Positions 24,928-34,243 are shown, counted from the stretch's first letter. The stretch is DNA of 64,000 nt from Motiliproteus sp. SC1-56 (GCF_017309075.1 NZ_JAEMGS010000005.1:186001-250000), one strand, 5' to 3'. Notes: a model not told the origin generated them from the sequence alone. Translations and numbers: made by a program.

Positions 24928-25045
24928 GGAAAAGTACAGTTACGAAGCGGGCGCTTACGTTAAAGCAAGCTCCAGGCTGCTGCAAGCCGCGGGCGGACGG
25001 GGTAAGATTGGCCCTTTTCCAGCTACAGGAGTCAGCAGGGCTGTC

Positions 25046-25903
25046 ATGTACGAAAATATCATCGCCTACCAGGGCCACGAAGGCGCCTACTCCCACCTGG
25101 CGTGCCGCCATGTCTACCCCGATATGGAAGCCCAGGCCTGTGGCTCATTCGTCGAAGCCATGCTCAAGGTGGAGCAGGGCCAGGCGCGGCTGGCGATGAT
25201 TCCGCTGGAAAACTCCACCGCCGGACGGGTGGAGGAGATCTACCGGCAGATGCCCAAGACCCGGCTGCACATCATCGGCGAGCACTTCGAACCGGTGAAT
25301 CACTGCCTGCTCGGCGTCGCGGGGACGCGCACCGAGCAACTCCAGACCGTGGGCTCCCACCCCCAGGCGCTGGCCCAGTGCGATGAACACATCAAGACCC
25401 TGGGGCTGCGCTCGGTGGCCAAACTGGATACCGCCGGGGCAGCGCTTGAGGTCTCGCAACTGGGCGACCCCAGCCACGGCGCGATCGCCTCGCGCCTGGC
25501 CGCCGAACTCTACGGGCTCGACATTCTTGAGGAGCAGTTCCAGGACGTGGATGGCAACACCACCCGCTTTTTGATCCTCTCACGCACCAGCTCCATGCCG
25601 GCCTTTGACCCCTCGCAGCGGTTTATCAGCTCCATGATGTTCCAGGTGCGCAATATTCCCGCGGGGCTCTACAAAGCCCTGGGCGGTTTTGCCACCAACG
25701 GGGTCAACCTGGTAAAGCTGGAGAGCTACATGGCCGGCGGCACCCTCAAGGAGAGCACCTTCCACCTGGATGTGGAAGCGCACCCGGAGCAACGCTCCAT
25801 GCAACTGGCGCTGCAGGAACTGGAATTTTTCGCCCGGGATATTCGCCTGCTCGGCACCTACCCCGCCCACCCGTTCCGCACCGACCACGCACTGATCGAC
25901 TGA
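25046..25903 (+). CDS. pheA: prephenate dehydratase (monofunctional, with ACT domain)
   Basis: This enzyme converts prephenate to phenylpyruvate in phenylalanine synthesis. The 285-residue protein has the dehydratase domain (~1-185: AYQGHEGAYS, PLENSTAGRV, and the catalytic GNTTRF near 170) and a C-terminal ACT domain (~195-280) for phenylalanine feedback. There is no N-terminal chorismate mutase, unlike most gammaproteobacterial P-proteins. The ACT segment KLESYMAGG and the ending LGTYPAHPFR resemble alphaproteobacterial-type enzymes. The ATG at 25046 fits the family start. Confidence 0.95.
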   Translation: MYENIIAYQGHEGAYSHLACRHVYPDMEAQACGSFVEAMLKVEQGQARLAMIPLENSTAGRVEEIYRQMPKTRLHIIGEHFEPVNHCLLGVAGTRTEQLQTVGSHPQALAQCDEHIKTLGLRSVAKLDTAGAALEVSQLGDPSHGAIASRLAAELYGLDILEEQFQDVDGNTTRFLILSRTSSMPAFDPSQRFISSMMFQVRNIPAGLYKALGGFATNGVNLVKLESYMAGGTLKESTFHLDVEAHPEQRSMQLALQELEFFARDIRLLGTYPAHPFRTDHALID

Positions 25904-25904
25904 G

Positions 25905-26378
25905 ATGGCGCCTTTTCTACCACCCAAAGCGCTGCTGGTTGGCGGCCTAGCCCTTGCCTTGCTAGTCCTTGGCGCACTGGGCCGAAGCTGGCTCAACGCA
26001 GGCCAGGGCGAGCCCTCGCTGTTTCCAGCGCCCCCCTGCGACCTGCAGCAGGGCCCCTGCGAAGCCCGGCAGGGCGACCTCTGGATTCGCCTCAGCATCG
26101 TTGCATCGCCGATCAGCGCCCAGGCCCCGCTGCCGCTAAAGATCGAAACCCGTGGCCTGGAAGCGGATCAGGTCGCGGTGGATTTTCAGGGGGTTGAGAT
26201 GTTCATGGGACTCAACCGCTATACTCTTCAACGCCACGCTGACGGCAGTTACCGGGGTGAAGGGCGCTTGCCGGCCTGCACCAGCGGCAGCATGCGCTGG
26301 CGCGCCCGAGTGCTGCTGACCCGTGGTGAGCAGACCACCGGCACCTGGTTTGAATTCGAGGCAGCTGAGGACACTTGA
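25905..26378 (+). CDS. single-pass membrane protein, first gene of the copper-delivery group
   Basis: This 157-residue protein has an N-terminal anchor (~8-28) and an extracytoplasmic domain with cysteines in PPCDL, GPCEA and LPACTS. A methionine-bearing VEMFMGLNRYTLQ segment could touch copper. No named family is recognised. The gene overlaps or abuts the SCO1 gene and is followed by PCuAC, so a role in cytochrome oxidase copper loading is plausible by context. Confidence 0.75.
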   Translation: MAPFLPPKALLVGGLALALLVLGALGRSWLNAGQGEPSLFPAPPCDLQQGPCEARQGDLWIRLSIVASPISAQAPLPLKIETRGLEADQVAVDFQGVEMFMGLNRYTLQRHADGSYRGEGRLPACTSGSMRWRARVLLTRGEQTTGTWFEFEAAEDT

Positions 26379-26383
26379 CGAAG

Positions 26384-26986
26384 ATGAAGCGGCTTTCGAT
26401 CGCTGTTCTGGTCCTCGCCGGCGCCCTCGTTTTAATCGCAGCGGGCTATTCTGCGCAGCGCCTGCTATTTTCCGGCCCGCCGTCCGATGCCCCGCTGCAA
26501 GAAGCGTCCCTGGGCGGTGACTTTACCCTCACCTCCGCCAACGGGCCGGTTTCGCTTTCAGACTTCAGAGACCTGGCGGTGATAATCAGCTTCGGTTACA
26601 CCAGTTGCCCGGACGTCTGTCCGACAGGCCTGGCCAACCTGGCGGCCGGGCTTGACCAGCTCAGCAGCAACGAGCAGGCTCACATCCAGCCCCTGTTCGT
26701 CAGCGTGGACCCCCAGCGGGACACTCCCGAACGACTGGCCGAGTACGCCGCCTACTTTCACCCCCGCCTGCTCGGCGTGACCGGCACCCCGGCCCAGCTG
26801 GATGCTATGGTGAAGGCCTACGGCGCCTTCTATCGCCAGGTTCCCCTGCCGGATTCGGCGCTGGAGTACGCGGTGGATCACAGCACCCGCCTCTACCTGC
26901 TGGACGGCACAGGCAAGGTGCGCGCTTTGCTGCACCACGATACCCCTCCGGCAGAGCTGGCCGCCGCCCTGCGCGCCCTTCTCTGA
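26384..26986 (+). CDS. SCO1/SenC-family copper chaperone/thiol protein
   Basis: This 200-residue, membrane-anchored thioredoxin-fold protein delivers copper to, or reduces, the CuA site of cytochrome c oxidase. The metal-binding CxxxC is Cys75-Cys79 (TSCPDVCP), with His166 (VDHSTR) as third ligand. An N-terminal anchor spans ~5-25. The ATG at 26384 is preferred; a TTG at 26375 overlapping the upstream stop is an alternative. It sits between the membrane protein and PCuAC genes. Confidence 0.92.
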   Translation: MKRLSIAVLVLAGALVLIAAGYSAQRLLFSGPPSDAPLQEASLGGDFTLTSANGPVSLSDFRDLAVIISFGYTSCPDVCPTGLANLAAGLDQLSSNEQAHIQPLFVSVDPQRDTPERLAEYAAYFHPRLLGVTGTPAQLDAMVKAYGAFYRQVPLPDSALEYAVDHSTRLYLLDGTGKVRALLHHDTPPAELAAALRALL

Positions 26987-27029
26987 CGACCGACGTCATT
27001 GACGAAAACCACCACTAACGAGCTTCGCC

Positions 27030-27569
27030 ATGTCCAAACGCCTTCTGTCCTGTTCTCTTGCCCTCCTCTGCCTGCTGCCGTTCACCGCCCCGGCCGGCGC
27101 GGAGTTCAGCATCGAGCGGGCCTACGCCCGGGAAACACCGCCCGGAAGTTCCGCCGGGGCGGCCTTCATGGTGCTGAACAACAGGGCGCAAGAATCCGTC
27201 ACCCTGCTTGAAATTCGCTCACCGGTGGCACACCGGGCTGAAATTCACCAACACACGGAAGCCGGGGGCGTAATGCAGATGCGGCGCATGAGCGGGGGGC
27301 TGGAGATCCCTGCCGGCGGTCAGGTGGTGCTTCAGCCCGGGGGCTACCATGTCATGCTGATGGGGCTGAAACGGCGCCTTCAGGCTGGCGAAACCCTGCA
27401 GATGAAGCTGAGCTTTTCCGACGGCAGCCATCAGCGCCTGACCGTGCCGGTACTGGCGATGGAAGAAACGTTGAAAGGGGCTTTACACCCTGGACAACAC
27501 GCTGATCACTCCAAGCGATCTAAGGCGCACGATGACCACGGCGACCATCGCGGCCACGAGAAACACTGA
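27030..27569 (+). CDS. PCuAC-type periplasmic copper chaperone with His-rich tail
   Basis: This 179-residue exported protein has a signal peptide (~1-24). The PCuAC copper site reads His73, Met84, then His107-x-Met109 (GGYHVMLMG), close to the classical H-x10-M-x21-H-x-M spacing. A C-terminal tail from residue 153 carries nine histidines, and it may add copper-binding capacity. It hands Cu(I) to SCO1 or CuA, consistent with the adjacent SCO1 gene. Confidence 0.93.
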   Translation: MSKRLLSCSLALLCLLPFTAPAGAEFSIERAYARETPPGSSAGAAFMVLNNRAQESVTLLEIRSPVAHRAEIHQHTEAGGVMQMRRMSGGLEIPAGGQVVLQPGGYHVMLMGLKRRLQAGETLQMKLSFSDGSHQRLTVPVLAMEETLKGALHPGQHADHSKRSKAHDDHGDHRGHEKH

Positions 27570-27581
27570 AGTTGCAGCGGA

Positions 27582-28163
27582 TCAAAGGTCCAGCTGATCG
27601 CGACGAAAATCCTTGGCCCGGGGGAAAGGCTGGCCGTAGAAATCGGCCAGAGCGACTGTCAGACACTGGGCGCGGGGCGCCAGCCCCGCTTCCAGCAGGC
27701 GGCGGGCCTCGGCCAGCACCCGTTCCTTAAAAGGGCCACTGTCACCGGCTGAGCCGTTCAGGTTATCGACGCTGACCCGAAAGGGAAAGCCGCAGGCCCG
27801 GGCGAAGATCCACTCCAAGCCCTGGGGGCGCGCCTCTACCTGCTCAAACTGGGTTTGCTCCTGCGGGCTGCGGCCATCCGGCCGGTACCAGTAGCCATAG
27901 TCCTCGCACTTACGCCGCTGCGGTCCTGCGATACACCAATGACTGATTTCATGCAGGGCACTGGCGAAGTAGCCACGGGCAAAAATAACCCGATGGTGGG
28001 CACATTCGGCGTCCGCCGGCAGGTAGACCGGCTCCTCGCTGCCACAGACCAGGCGGGTGTTGTGGCTTGAATAAAAGAGCCGATCGAAAATGTCGCGCAG
28101 ATCCTGCCAGTGATGACTCTCCTCCCGTTCTTCCAACGAGGGAGCGGCGGCGTAATCAATCAA
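27582..28163 (-). CDS. epmC: elongation factor P hydroxylase
   Basis: EpmC hydroxylates the beta-lysylated lysine of EF-P after EpmA/EpmB. The sequence follows the YfcM family closely: HHWQDLRDIF, NTRLVCGSEEPVYLPADAE, and SALHEISHWCIAG with the HExxH metal site (His71, Glu72, His75). DYGYWYRPDGR and SVDNLNG are also conserved. A TTG at 28163 overlaps the upstream stop in a TTGA arrangement and is the best start; a TTG at 28178 is the alternative. No ATG is available before the conserved domain. Confidence 0.93.
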   Translation of the reverse strand: MIDYAAAPSLEEREESHHWQDLRDIFDRLFYSSHNTRLVCGSEEPVYLPADAECAHHRVIFARGYFASALHEISHWCIAGPQRRKCEDYGYWYRPDGRSPQEQTQFEQVEARPQGLEWIFARACGFPFRVSVDNLNGSAGDSGPFKERVLAEARRLLEAGLAPRAQCLTVALADFYGQPFPRAKDFRRDQLDL

Positions 28164-28846
28164 GGAAAGGGTTCCCAACGGTTATTTTTCAGCCACCAGG
28201 TCTGACCTGTCTTGCGGTCCAAGCGCGCCGCCACGTAGTGCTTCACATCGGTTCGCGAAGGGCGCAGCAGCACCTGGTAGCGGGAGTTTTCCAGGGGCTC
28301 GGGTTCTCCCACCTCCACCCAGCCGCCGTCCAGCGCGTTCCAGGTGAGCCCGGTGATCTCGTCGTACTTGAGAATCACCCACTGGCCCTGATGGGTCACG
28401 GCGGAAACGATCTCAAAGCCCAGCGCGTCGCCGAGAGGGAGCTGAGCGGCCTGCCCTCCGTCTTCGTTCGCTGATAACTGCTCGAGGCGAAATACCAGTT
28501 CCGTCAGCTGGTCCAGGGCGCTGGAGTCCCCTGATGCCGCGTTCTCCGCCTCGGCCTTGGCGGCTGAGGCCTGCAGCATCTGCACCCGCTGCAAGGCGAC
28601 CAGCTGCTGCTGGCTGCGCTGGGCAAGGGTGTCCAGCTGCCGGTTAGCCTGCAGCAGCTGCTCCTGCAGCAGCACGAAGCGCTCATCGAGGGCATCGAGG
28701 CGGGCCTGGCTCTCTTCGAGGGCGGATTCAATCCCGGGCAGGGCCGGGTCCGGCGCCGGCGGCGCCACGGGGGCCTCCCGTGTCGCCTGGGTCTGGCACC
28801 CGAATAAAATCCCTGCCAGCAAACCGAGGCTGATAAGTCGCACCAT
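28160..28846 (-). CDS. coiled-coil lipoprotein with C-terminal globular domain
   Basis: This 228-residue protein has lipobox LFGC and a Pro/Ala linker. A coiled coil (~40-110) is rich in Leu, Gln and Glu. The C-terminal domain has several tryptophans (GQWVILK, GLTWNALDGGWVEV, QTWWLKNNRWEPF). No family is recognised. The ATG at 28846 has AGGAG upstream. It lies between ttcA and epmC in one likely transcript and overlaps epmC by four bases. Confidence 0.78.
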   Translation of the reverse strand: MVRLISLGLLAGILFGCQTQATREAPVAPPAPDPALPGIESALEESQARLDALDERFVLLQEQLLQANRQLDTLAQRSQQQLVALQRVQMLQASAAKAEAENAASGDSSALDQLTELVFRLEQLSANEDGGQAAQLPLGDALGFEIVSAVTHQGQWVILKYDEITGLTWNALDGGWVEVGEPEPLENSRYQVLLRPSRTDVKHYVAARLDRKTGQTWWLKNNRWEPFP

Positions 28847-28897
28847 CACACCGCTCCTGGAAAATTCGACTGCGGCCATTCTAGCCTCTCGACCGGG

Positions 28898-29782
28898 TCA
28901 GAGCGACAGGATATCGAGCCGCTCCGGGGACGACGCTTCCGCCCCGCCCTGCTGCAAGCGTTTGAAATCGAACAGCTCACCGTCCACCAGGTGGGAGGGC
29001 ACAACGTGCCGCAGGCTACGGAACATCACCTCGATGCGGCCCGGGAACTGCTTGTCCCAGCTCTGCAGCATCTCCTTGATCACCTGCCGCTGCAGGTTCT
29101 CCTGGGAGCCACAGAGGTTACAGGGAATAATCGGAAATTCACGCAGTTCGGCATAGCGGGCGATATCCTTCTCCCGGCAGTAGGCCAGGGGGCGGATCAC
29201 CACATTCTGGCCGTCGTCACTCCTGAGCTTGGGCGGCATCGCCTTGAGCTTGCCGCCGTAGAACATGTTGAGAAAGAAGGTCTCCAGGATGTCATCCCGG
29301 TGGTGCCCCAGGGCGATCTTGGTGGCACCGATCTCCTGAGCGAACCGGTAGAGAGTGCCGCGACGCATGCGCGAACAGAGCCCGCAGGTGGTCTTGCCCT
29401 CGGGGATCACCTCCTTGACCACCGAGTAGGTGTCCCGCTCGACGATATGGAAAGGCACCCCCACCTTGGACAGGTACTCGGGCAGCACGTGCTCAGGAAA
29501 ACCGGGCTGCTTCTGGTCCAGGTTCACCGCCACCAGTTCAAAGGGCACCGGGGCGCTGGCCTGCAGGTTCATCAGGATATCCAGCATGGCGTAGGAGTCC
29601 TTGCCCCCGGAGAGGCAGACCATCACCTTGTCCCCGGGTTCAATCAGGCTGAAATCCTCGATGGCCCGTCCCACCTCCCGCCGCAGCCGTTTCTGCAGCT
29701 TGTTGAGGTTGGTCTTCTGTTGCTTGGAAAGGTCTTGGGCAAAAAGATCCAGGGTGGAGTGGTCCTGGGGGGAGCGTTCCAT
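28898..29782 (-). CDS. ttcA: tRNA 2-thiocytidine(32) synthetase
   Basis: TtcA adds sulfur to C32 of certain tRNAs through an ATP-dependent, iron-sulfur cluster chemistry. The PP-loop SGGKDS is at 58-63. Two CxxC pairs, Cys133/Cys136 (CGLC) and Cys221/Cys224 (CNLC), are the family's cluster and catalytic cysteines. Length is ~294, as expected. The ATG at 29782 is chosen; a GTG at 29791 is possible. Confidence 0.96.
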   Translation of the reverse strand: MERSPQDHSTLDLFAQDLSKQQKTNLNKLQKRLRREVGRAIEDFSLIEPGDKVMVCLSGGKDSYAMLDILMNLQASAPVPFELVAVNLDQKQPGFPEHVLPEYLSKVGVPFHIVERDTYSVVKEVIPEGKTTCGLCSRMRRGTLYRFAQEIGATKIALGHHRDDILETFFLNMFYGGKLKAMPPKLRSDDGQNVVIRPLAYCREKDIARYAELREFPIIPCNLCGSQENLQRQVIKEMLQSWDKQFPGRIEVMFRSLRHVVPSHLVDGELFDFKRLQQGGAEASSPERLDILSL

Positions 29783-29888
29783 AGATGGCACCGGAGGTTG
29801 GAGTCAGGAAATTTTCGAGGCGCGAATTTTACCGGGAAATGGCTTTCGTCGCCACGGCCGGAAACGGTGCAATCCCGTCTCAGACGAC

Positions 29889-31706
29889 TTACAGATCCGC
29901 CGCATCACCCCGGTGCGCCTGCAACACCTCGAGGAAGGCATCGCCATAGCGCTCGAGCTTGCTCTTGCCCACCCCGCTCACCTGGGCCAGCTGCCCAAGA
30001 CTGCCCGGCTGGCGCTGAACCATCTCCAGCAGGGTGGCATCGTGGAAGATGACATAAGGCGGCACGTCCTGCTGCTCGGCCAACTCCCGGCGCAGCCCCC
30101 GCAAGGCCTCCCACAGCTCCCGTTGAGGCAGGGTCAGACGCTGATCCGTGCTCACCTGGCGGCGACGTCCGCCGCTCTGTCGTTTGTCCTGGCGCAGCTC
30201 CAGGCAGACCTCGCCCTTGAGCAGCGGCCGGCAGGCGGCGCTGAGGCGCAGGGCGCCATAGCCTTCGGTATCCACCTCCAGCAGCCCCCGGGCCACCAGC
30301 TGGCGGAACAGCGAGCGCCAGGCCTTGAGGTCCAGGTCGGTGCCGATGCCAAAGGTGGAGAGCCGGTCGTGGCCGTTGGCCGTCACCTTCTCCGTGGTTT
30401 TACCGAGCAGGACGTCAATTACATAACTGACCCCGAAGCGCTGCCCGGTACGGTAGACCGCGGAGAGGGCCTTGCGCGCCGCCTCGGTGCCATCCCAGGT
30501 CTCCACCGGATCAAGGCACGTATCGCAGTTACCGCAGGGCGGGTGCTCGGATTCGCCGAAGTACGCCAACAGCGACTGGCGCCGGCAGGTCGTGATCTCG
30601 CACAACCCCAGCATCGCCTCCAGGCGCTGGCGCTCAATCCGCTTCTGCTCGGGGCCGGCATCAGAGCCCTCCAGCATCTGGCGCAAGAAGATCACGTCCT
30701 GCAGGCCGTACACCATCCAGGCATCGGCCGGTTCGCCATCACGCCCGGCCCGACCGGTCTCCTGGTAATAGGCCTCAACGCTCTTGGGCAGATCCAGGTG
30801 GGCAACGAAGCGCACGTTGGGCTTGTCGATGCCCATGCCAAAGGCAATGGTCGCCACCACCACGACCCCTTCCTCGGTCAGAAAACGGTGCTGGTGCGCC
30901 TGGCGCACCTCGGCGGACAGCCCCGCGTGATAGGGCAGCGCCGTCCAGCCCTGGTCCGAAAGCCATTGGGCCGTCTCCTCCACCTTACGCCGGGAAAGAC
31001 AATAGACGATGCCGGCATCGTTGGGGTGCTCGGTCTCAAGAAACCGCTTGAGCTGGCTGCGGGCGTTCTGCTTCTGGGTGATGCGGTAGCGGATGTTGGG
31101 GCGGTCGAACCCGCGCACGAACACCTCCGCCTGCTCCAGCCCCAGGCGGTGAATGATCTCCTGCCGGGTGCGGGCGTCGGCGGTGGCGGTGAGGGCGATC
31201 CTCGGCACCGCCGGAAACTGCTCGTGCAGGGCCGAAAGCTTCAGGTATTCGGGACGAAAATCGTGGCCCCACTGGGAGACACAGTGGGCCTCGTCGATGG
31301 CGAACAGGGCGATGCGGCAGTGGTGCAGCAGTTCCAGGGTTCGGGGCTGCAGCAACCGCTCGGGGGCGATGTAGAGCAGATCCAGCTCGCCCTTGCGCAG
31401 CGCCCCCTCCACCTGCCAGGCACTCTCGGTATCCAGGGTCGAGTTGAGAAAAGCGGCGCGAATGCCGAGCAGCGAAAGGGCCCGCACCTGGTCTTCCATC
31501 AAGGCGATCAGGGGCGAAACCACCACCCCAACGCCGTCGCGCACCAGCGCCGGCAGCTGGTAGCAGAGGGACTTGCCGCCCCCGGTGGGCATCAGCACCA
31601 GGGCGTCACGCCCGGCCAACAGGGCCTCGATAACCTGATCCTGGGGGGGGCGGAAGCTGTCGTAACCGAAGGTGTTCTGCAGGCGCTGCAGGGCGAGGGT
31701 CATCAT
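29889..31706 (-). CDS. recQ: ATP-dependent DNA helicase RecQ
   Basis: This 605-residue 3'-5' DNA helicase acts in recombination and repair. Walker A is MPTGGGKS (39-46), the DEAH box with aromatic loop is [15 protein letters not shown] (~137), and the zinc-binding cysteines are in the [10 protein letters not shown] stretch. An RQC winged helix and a C-terminal HRDC domain (~525-600, ending [11 protein letters not shown]) follow. Two consecutive ATGs mark the start. Confidence 0.97.
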   Translation of the reverse strand: MMTLALQRLQNTFGYDSFRPPQDQVIEALLAGRDALVLMPTGGGKSLCYQLPALVRDGVGVVVSPLIALMEDQVRALSLLGIRAAFLNSTLDTESAWQVEGALRKGELDLLYIAPERLLQPRTLELLHHCRIALFAIDEAHCVSQWGHDFRPEYLKLSALHEQFPAVPRIALTATADARTRQEIIHRLGLEQAEVFVRGFDRPNIRYRITQKQNARSQLKRFLETEHPNDAGIVYCLSRRKVEETAQWLSDQGWTALPYHAGLSAEVRQAHQHRFLTEEGVVVVATIAFGMGIDKPNVRFVAHLDLPKSVEAYYQETGRAGRDGEPADAWMVYGLQDVIFLRQMLEGSDAGPEQKRIERQRLEAMLGLCEITTCRRQSLLAYFGESEHPPCGNCDTCLDPVETWDGTEAARKALSAVYRTGQRFGVSYVIDVLLGKTTEKVTANGHDRLSTFGIGTDLDLKAWRSLFRQLVARGLLEVDTEGYGALRLSAACRPLLKGEVCLELRQDKRQSGGRRRQVSTDQRLTLPQRELWEALRGLRRELAEQQDVPPYVIFHDATLLEMVQRQPGSLGQLAQVSGVGKSKLERYGDAFLEVLQAHRGDAADL

Positions 31707-31796
31707 GGCGCGCCATTATCCGCGATTTAACCCGGGCTGTCAGGCGTTACGGCTGCTTTTCTCGCCCCACCCGTTTTCCGCGGCCTTGGCGGCGAA

Positions 31797-31811
31797 AGCT
31801 AGCGGCTAGCT
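31797..31811. repeat. short inverted repeat with CTAG in each arm
   Basis: AGCTAGC, one base, then GCTAGCT forms a perfect 7-bp inverted repeat in the 211-bp gap between recQ (its upstream side) and the cytochrome gene at 31918. The rest of the gap shows nothing I can name. Confidence 0.5.
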
Positions 31812-31917
31812 AACCCCTATCGACCGCGGTTCTCCCACCTAGGCACCGCGTTCGGTAAGCGCGCAACAAACCTGCCGGGAGGCGCCGCAAGCGCAGACCC
31901 GCCCCTCCCAACGCCAC

Positions 31918-32346
31918 TTAATTCGAGCGGTGGCGCTGTTGCCAGATCCGGTACCCCTGCTCCGGCCAGAGGCTCTGGAACCAGGCAATTACCGACGCCA
32001 CCTGCGGCTTGTCCAGGGTGCCCTTCCAGGCCGGCATACGTCCGCGAGAGCCATTGAGAATGATCTCCTCCAACACCGGGTATGGGTGGTGCCAGGCGTG
32101 GGCGGTGCCGTTCAGGGGCGGCGGCGGATAAAGCCCTTCTGCGTCGGGCTGGGTCCAGCCAGGCGTTGCCTGGGCCCGGTCGCCGTGACACTGCGCGCAA
32201 TAGCGGGCAAAAAGCGCCTCGCCTTCGGCCACCTGGGCCGGGCTGAACCAACGACCGGTGTCCGGGTTTTCATGGTAAGGGTCAAACCGGTCGCTGCAAC
32301 CGCCGAGCAGTATGCCCAGGGCCACGATCCCTGTGAGTCGCTTCAT
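31918..32346 (-). CDS. c-type cytochrome lipoprotein
   Basis: This 142-residue protein has lipobox LLGGC (Cys17) and a single haem motif CAQCH (50-54). The Met ligand is probably in the GRMPAWKG segment, typical of class I cytochromes. The mature protein is anchored by lipid in the periplasm. It is the last gene of the five-gene exported operon reading leftward from 34662 and starts 8 bp after its neighbour. Confidence 0.88.
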   Translation of the reverse strand: MKRLTGIVALGILLGGCSDRFDPYHENPDTGRWFSPAQVAEGEALFARYCAQCHGDRAQATPGWTQPDAEGLYPPPPLNGTAHAWHHPYPVLEEIILNGSRGRMPAWKGTLDKPQVASVIAWFQSLWPEQGYRIWQQRHRSN

Positions 32347-32354
32347 GCTCTCTC

Positions 32355-32750
32355 CTATTCGATCCCCACCTGGCGCTGGCGATTGCGCACATAGGCGATG
32401 ATATGAGCCGCGTGCTTTGGAGAAACCTGGGGCTGGGGGGGCATATCGCCAAAACCCCAGTGGTGACTGACAACGCCGTCCTTAACCGCACGATAAAAGG
32501 CCAGATCAGCATGATGCCCCGGTTCGTAGACCTTGTGCAGCAGTGGCGGCCCCTGGCGGGAGCCCTTCATCATGCGTCCGTGACAGGCGGCGCAGTGGGC
32601 CGCGTAAAGTTCACGTCCAGCCTCCACCTGCCCCTCGAAACCGGCCGGAGGCAATCCCTGCTTGGCCAGCCGCTCTTCATCATCAGGCAGGCTGCAGGCG
32701 CCGAGTAGAAGCACCCAACCGATTCCCAAGAACAAGTTTAGTCGCCGCAT
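32355..32750 (-). CDS. c-type cytochrome lipoprotein
   Basis: This 131-residue protein has lipobox LLGAC (Cys19) and haem motif CAACH (53-57). The Met ligand is likely in GDMPPQPQ. The ATG at 32750 follows the upstream stop by one base, so translation is coupled to the Asp-box protein gene. It is similar in plan to the next cytochrome, with which it may form a donor-acceptor pair. Confidence 0.88.
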   Translation of the reverse strand: MRRLNLFLGIGWVLLLGACSLPDDEERLAKQGLPPAGFEGQVEAGRELYAAHCAACHGRMMKGSRQGPPLLHKVYEPGHHADLAFYRAVKDGVVSHHWGFGDMPPQPQVSPKHAAHIIAYVRNRQRQVGIE

Positions 32751-32751
32751 C

Positions 32752-33615
32752 CTATTGCCCTGCCACGCCGAAGCGATGCCAGGCCGCGCCCCCGTCCAGC
32801 GAGCGCCACAGGTGTCCGCCGTTATCCAGGACATAGAGCCGCTGCGGCGCCTGGGCACTGACAGCCATCTGCACCGGAACTGCGCCATCGAAAGGATCCC
32901 CCAGGGGCTTCCAGGCCAGCCCCGGCTCCTTCACCTTGAACAGGCCCCGCCCGACCAGAAAGGTATAGGCATACCCATCGGATGCCACCAGGACCTGCGA
33001 GGCCGGCAGCTGCATCATCATCGCCGGACGCCAGCTTTGTCCCCCGTCCTTGCTCATCTGCAAGCCGTTGCGCGTAGCGGCGTAGAGGTAATCAACATCA
33101 GCGTATGAGGCTGCCAGCGAGAGGCTCCCCTCGGGCAGCCACCCCTGGGTCCAACGATTACCGCCATCACGGCTGATCTGCAGACCGCGGTACATGCCAT
33201 AAATACGGTTAGGGTCCACCGGACTGACGGCGAGGGCGTGAAAATCGACCGGACCATTCAACCCCGGGGAGACTTGTCGCCACGTGCGCCCCCCGTCCTC
33301 GCTGTGCAGCAATCCCAGGTTACCCCCTCCCCGGGGGTGACCACTGGCGAAAAAGCCGTTCGGATCGGCCGGGTCGCTGACCAGAGACATAAAGTCGTCG
33401 GTGATGACTGATACCTGCGCCACCTGCCCGTCAGCTTGGGCCCGGTAAAAGCCATTATGGGTCGCTAGATACAAGGCATCAGGATTGCCCGGCACCTCGG
33501 CGATGCCGTAAATATGACTCAGGTCATTCAGGTTCTGTGCCCAAAGCGGATTGCTCAGACCCAGTGTAAAGAGAGCGGTAAACAGCGCCGCCCAAGGAGA
33601 GTTGGTTATCCACAT
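32752..33615 (-). CDS. exported Asp-box (BNR/sortilin-type) repeat protein
   Basis: This 287-residue protein has a signal peptide (~1-26). It has four Asp-box motifs of the S-x-D-x-G-x-x-W type at 105-112, 148-155, 188-195 and 272-279, indicating a beta-propeller. It resembles the F510_1955 glycosylhydrolase group. There is no evidence in the sequence for sialidase activity, since the arginine triad and FRIP motif are not apparent. Its place between cytochrome genes suggests a structural or electron-transfer-linked role rather than sugar breakdown. Confidence 0.82.
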   Translation of the reverse strand: MWITNSPWAALFTALFTLGLSNPLWAQNLNDLSHIYGIAEVPGNPDALYLATHNGFYRAQADGQVAQVSVITDDFMSLVSDPADPNGFFASGHPRGGGNLGLLHSEDGGRTWRQVSPGLNGPVDFHALAVSPVDPNRIYGMYRGLQISRDGGNRWTQGWLPEGSLSLAASYADVDYLYAATRNGLQMSKDGGQSWRPAMMMQLPASQVLVASDGYAYTFLVGRGLFKVKEPGLAWKPLGDPFDGAVPVQMAVSAQAPQRLYVLDNGGHLWRSLDGGAAWHRFGVAGQ

Positions 33616-33649
33616 AAAAAATCCTTATGTAAAAACAGATGTTTCCCGG

Positions 33650-34243
33650 TCAGTGGCCGGAACCCGGGTGGGTCTTTTTGTGGCCCGACATCTCCTGATG
33701 CCCCAGGAAGCCGTAGTGGAAAGCCTGGTGGATGTAGGTCAGCACATCCCAGCGCTGGCGCTCGCTGAGCACCTGCTCAAAAGCCGGCATGGCTGAATTT
33801 CGGGACTTGAAGGGTTCGACCCCACCGCCCTCACTTACTCGCCAGAACAGGTAGGCGCTACCGCGACCATCGGCATGGTGAAAGTGATGGGTGAGGTCGG
33901 CGGGAGGATGGCTCAGCGCCTTGGCGATGGGCCCCTTACCTTTGCCCTGAGGCCCGTGACAAGTGGCGCAGTGCTCGATGTAAATCTTTTCGCCCCGGGC
34001 CGCGGCATCCGCATCCTGCCATGCATCGTAGCTAACCTGCCGGTAGGATGCCGGAGGCTCGACCCAGACTTTATGGGCGTGACTGCCTCCCGGGGAGGCG
34101 GCGTGCATGGGCTTAGCCTTGTCGTGCATCGTCTTGGTCTGATGAATGCCGGCTGCGTGCTCCCCGGAACCCAGGATCAGGGGGCTGAAACCCGCACTCA
34201 GGGCAACCCCGAGGGCCACCGCGACGGAATTGACTGCTTTCAT
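33650..34243 (-). CDS. exported c-type cytochrome with His/Met-rich N-terminal segment
   Basis: This 197-residue protein has a signal peptide and then a His/Met/Lys-rich segment (~30-60). The haem motif is CATCH (92-96), with a probable Met ligand in SAMPAF. Its C-terminal tail is again His-rich (GHQEMSGHKKTH). The ATG at 34243 has GGAG upstream; a GTG at 34252 would sit inside that site. Metal-binding tails suggest a copper-linked function (inference). Confidence 0.87.
   Translation of the reverse strand: MKAVNSVAVALGVALSAGFSPLILGSGEHAAGIHQTKTMHDKAKPMHAASPGGSHAHKVWVEPPASYRQVSYDAWQDADAAARGEKIYIEHCATCHGPQGKGKGPIAKALSHPPADLTHHFHHADGRGSAYLFWRVSEGGGVEPFKSRNSAMPAFEQVLSERQRWDVLTYIHQAFHYGFLGHQEMSGHKKTHPGSGH

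Noticed and set aside
29601-31730. 709-codon open frame opposite ttcA and recQ
   Set aside because: It is antisense to a complete RecQ with all helicase motifs. No homology is apparent.
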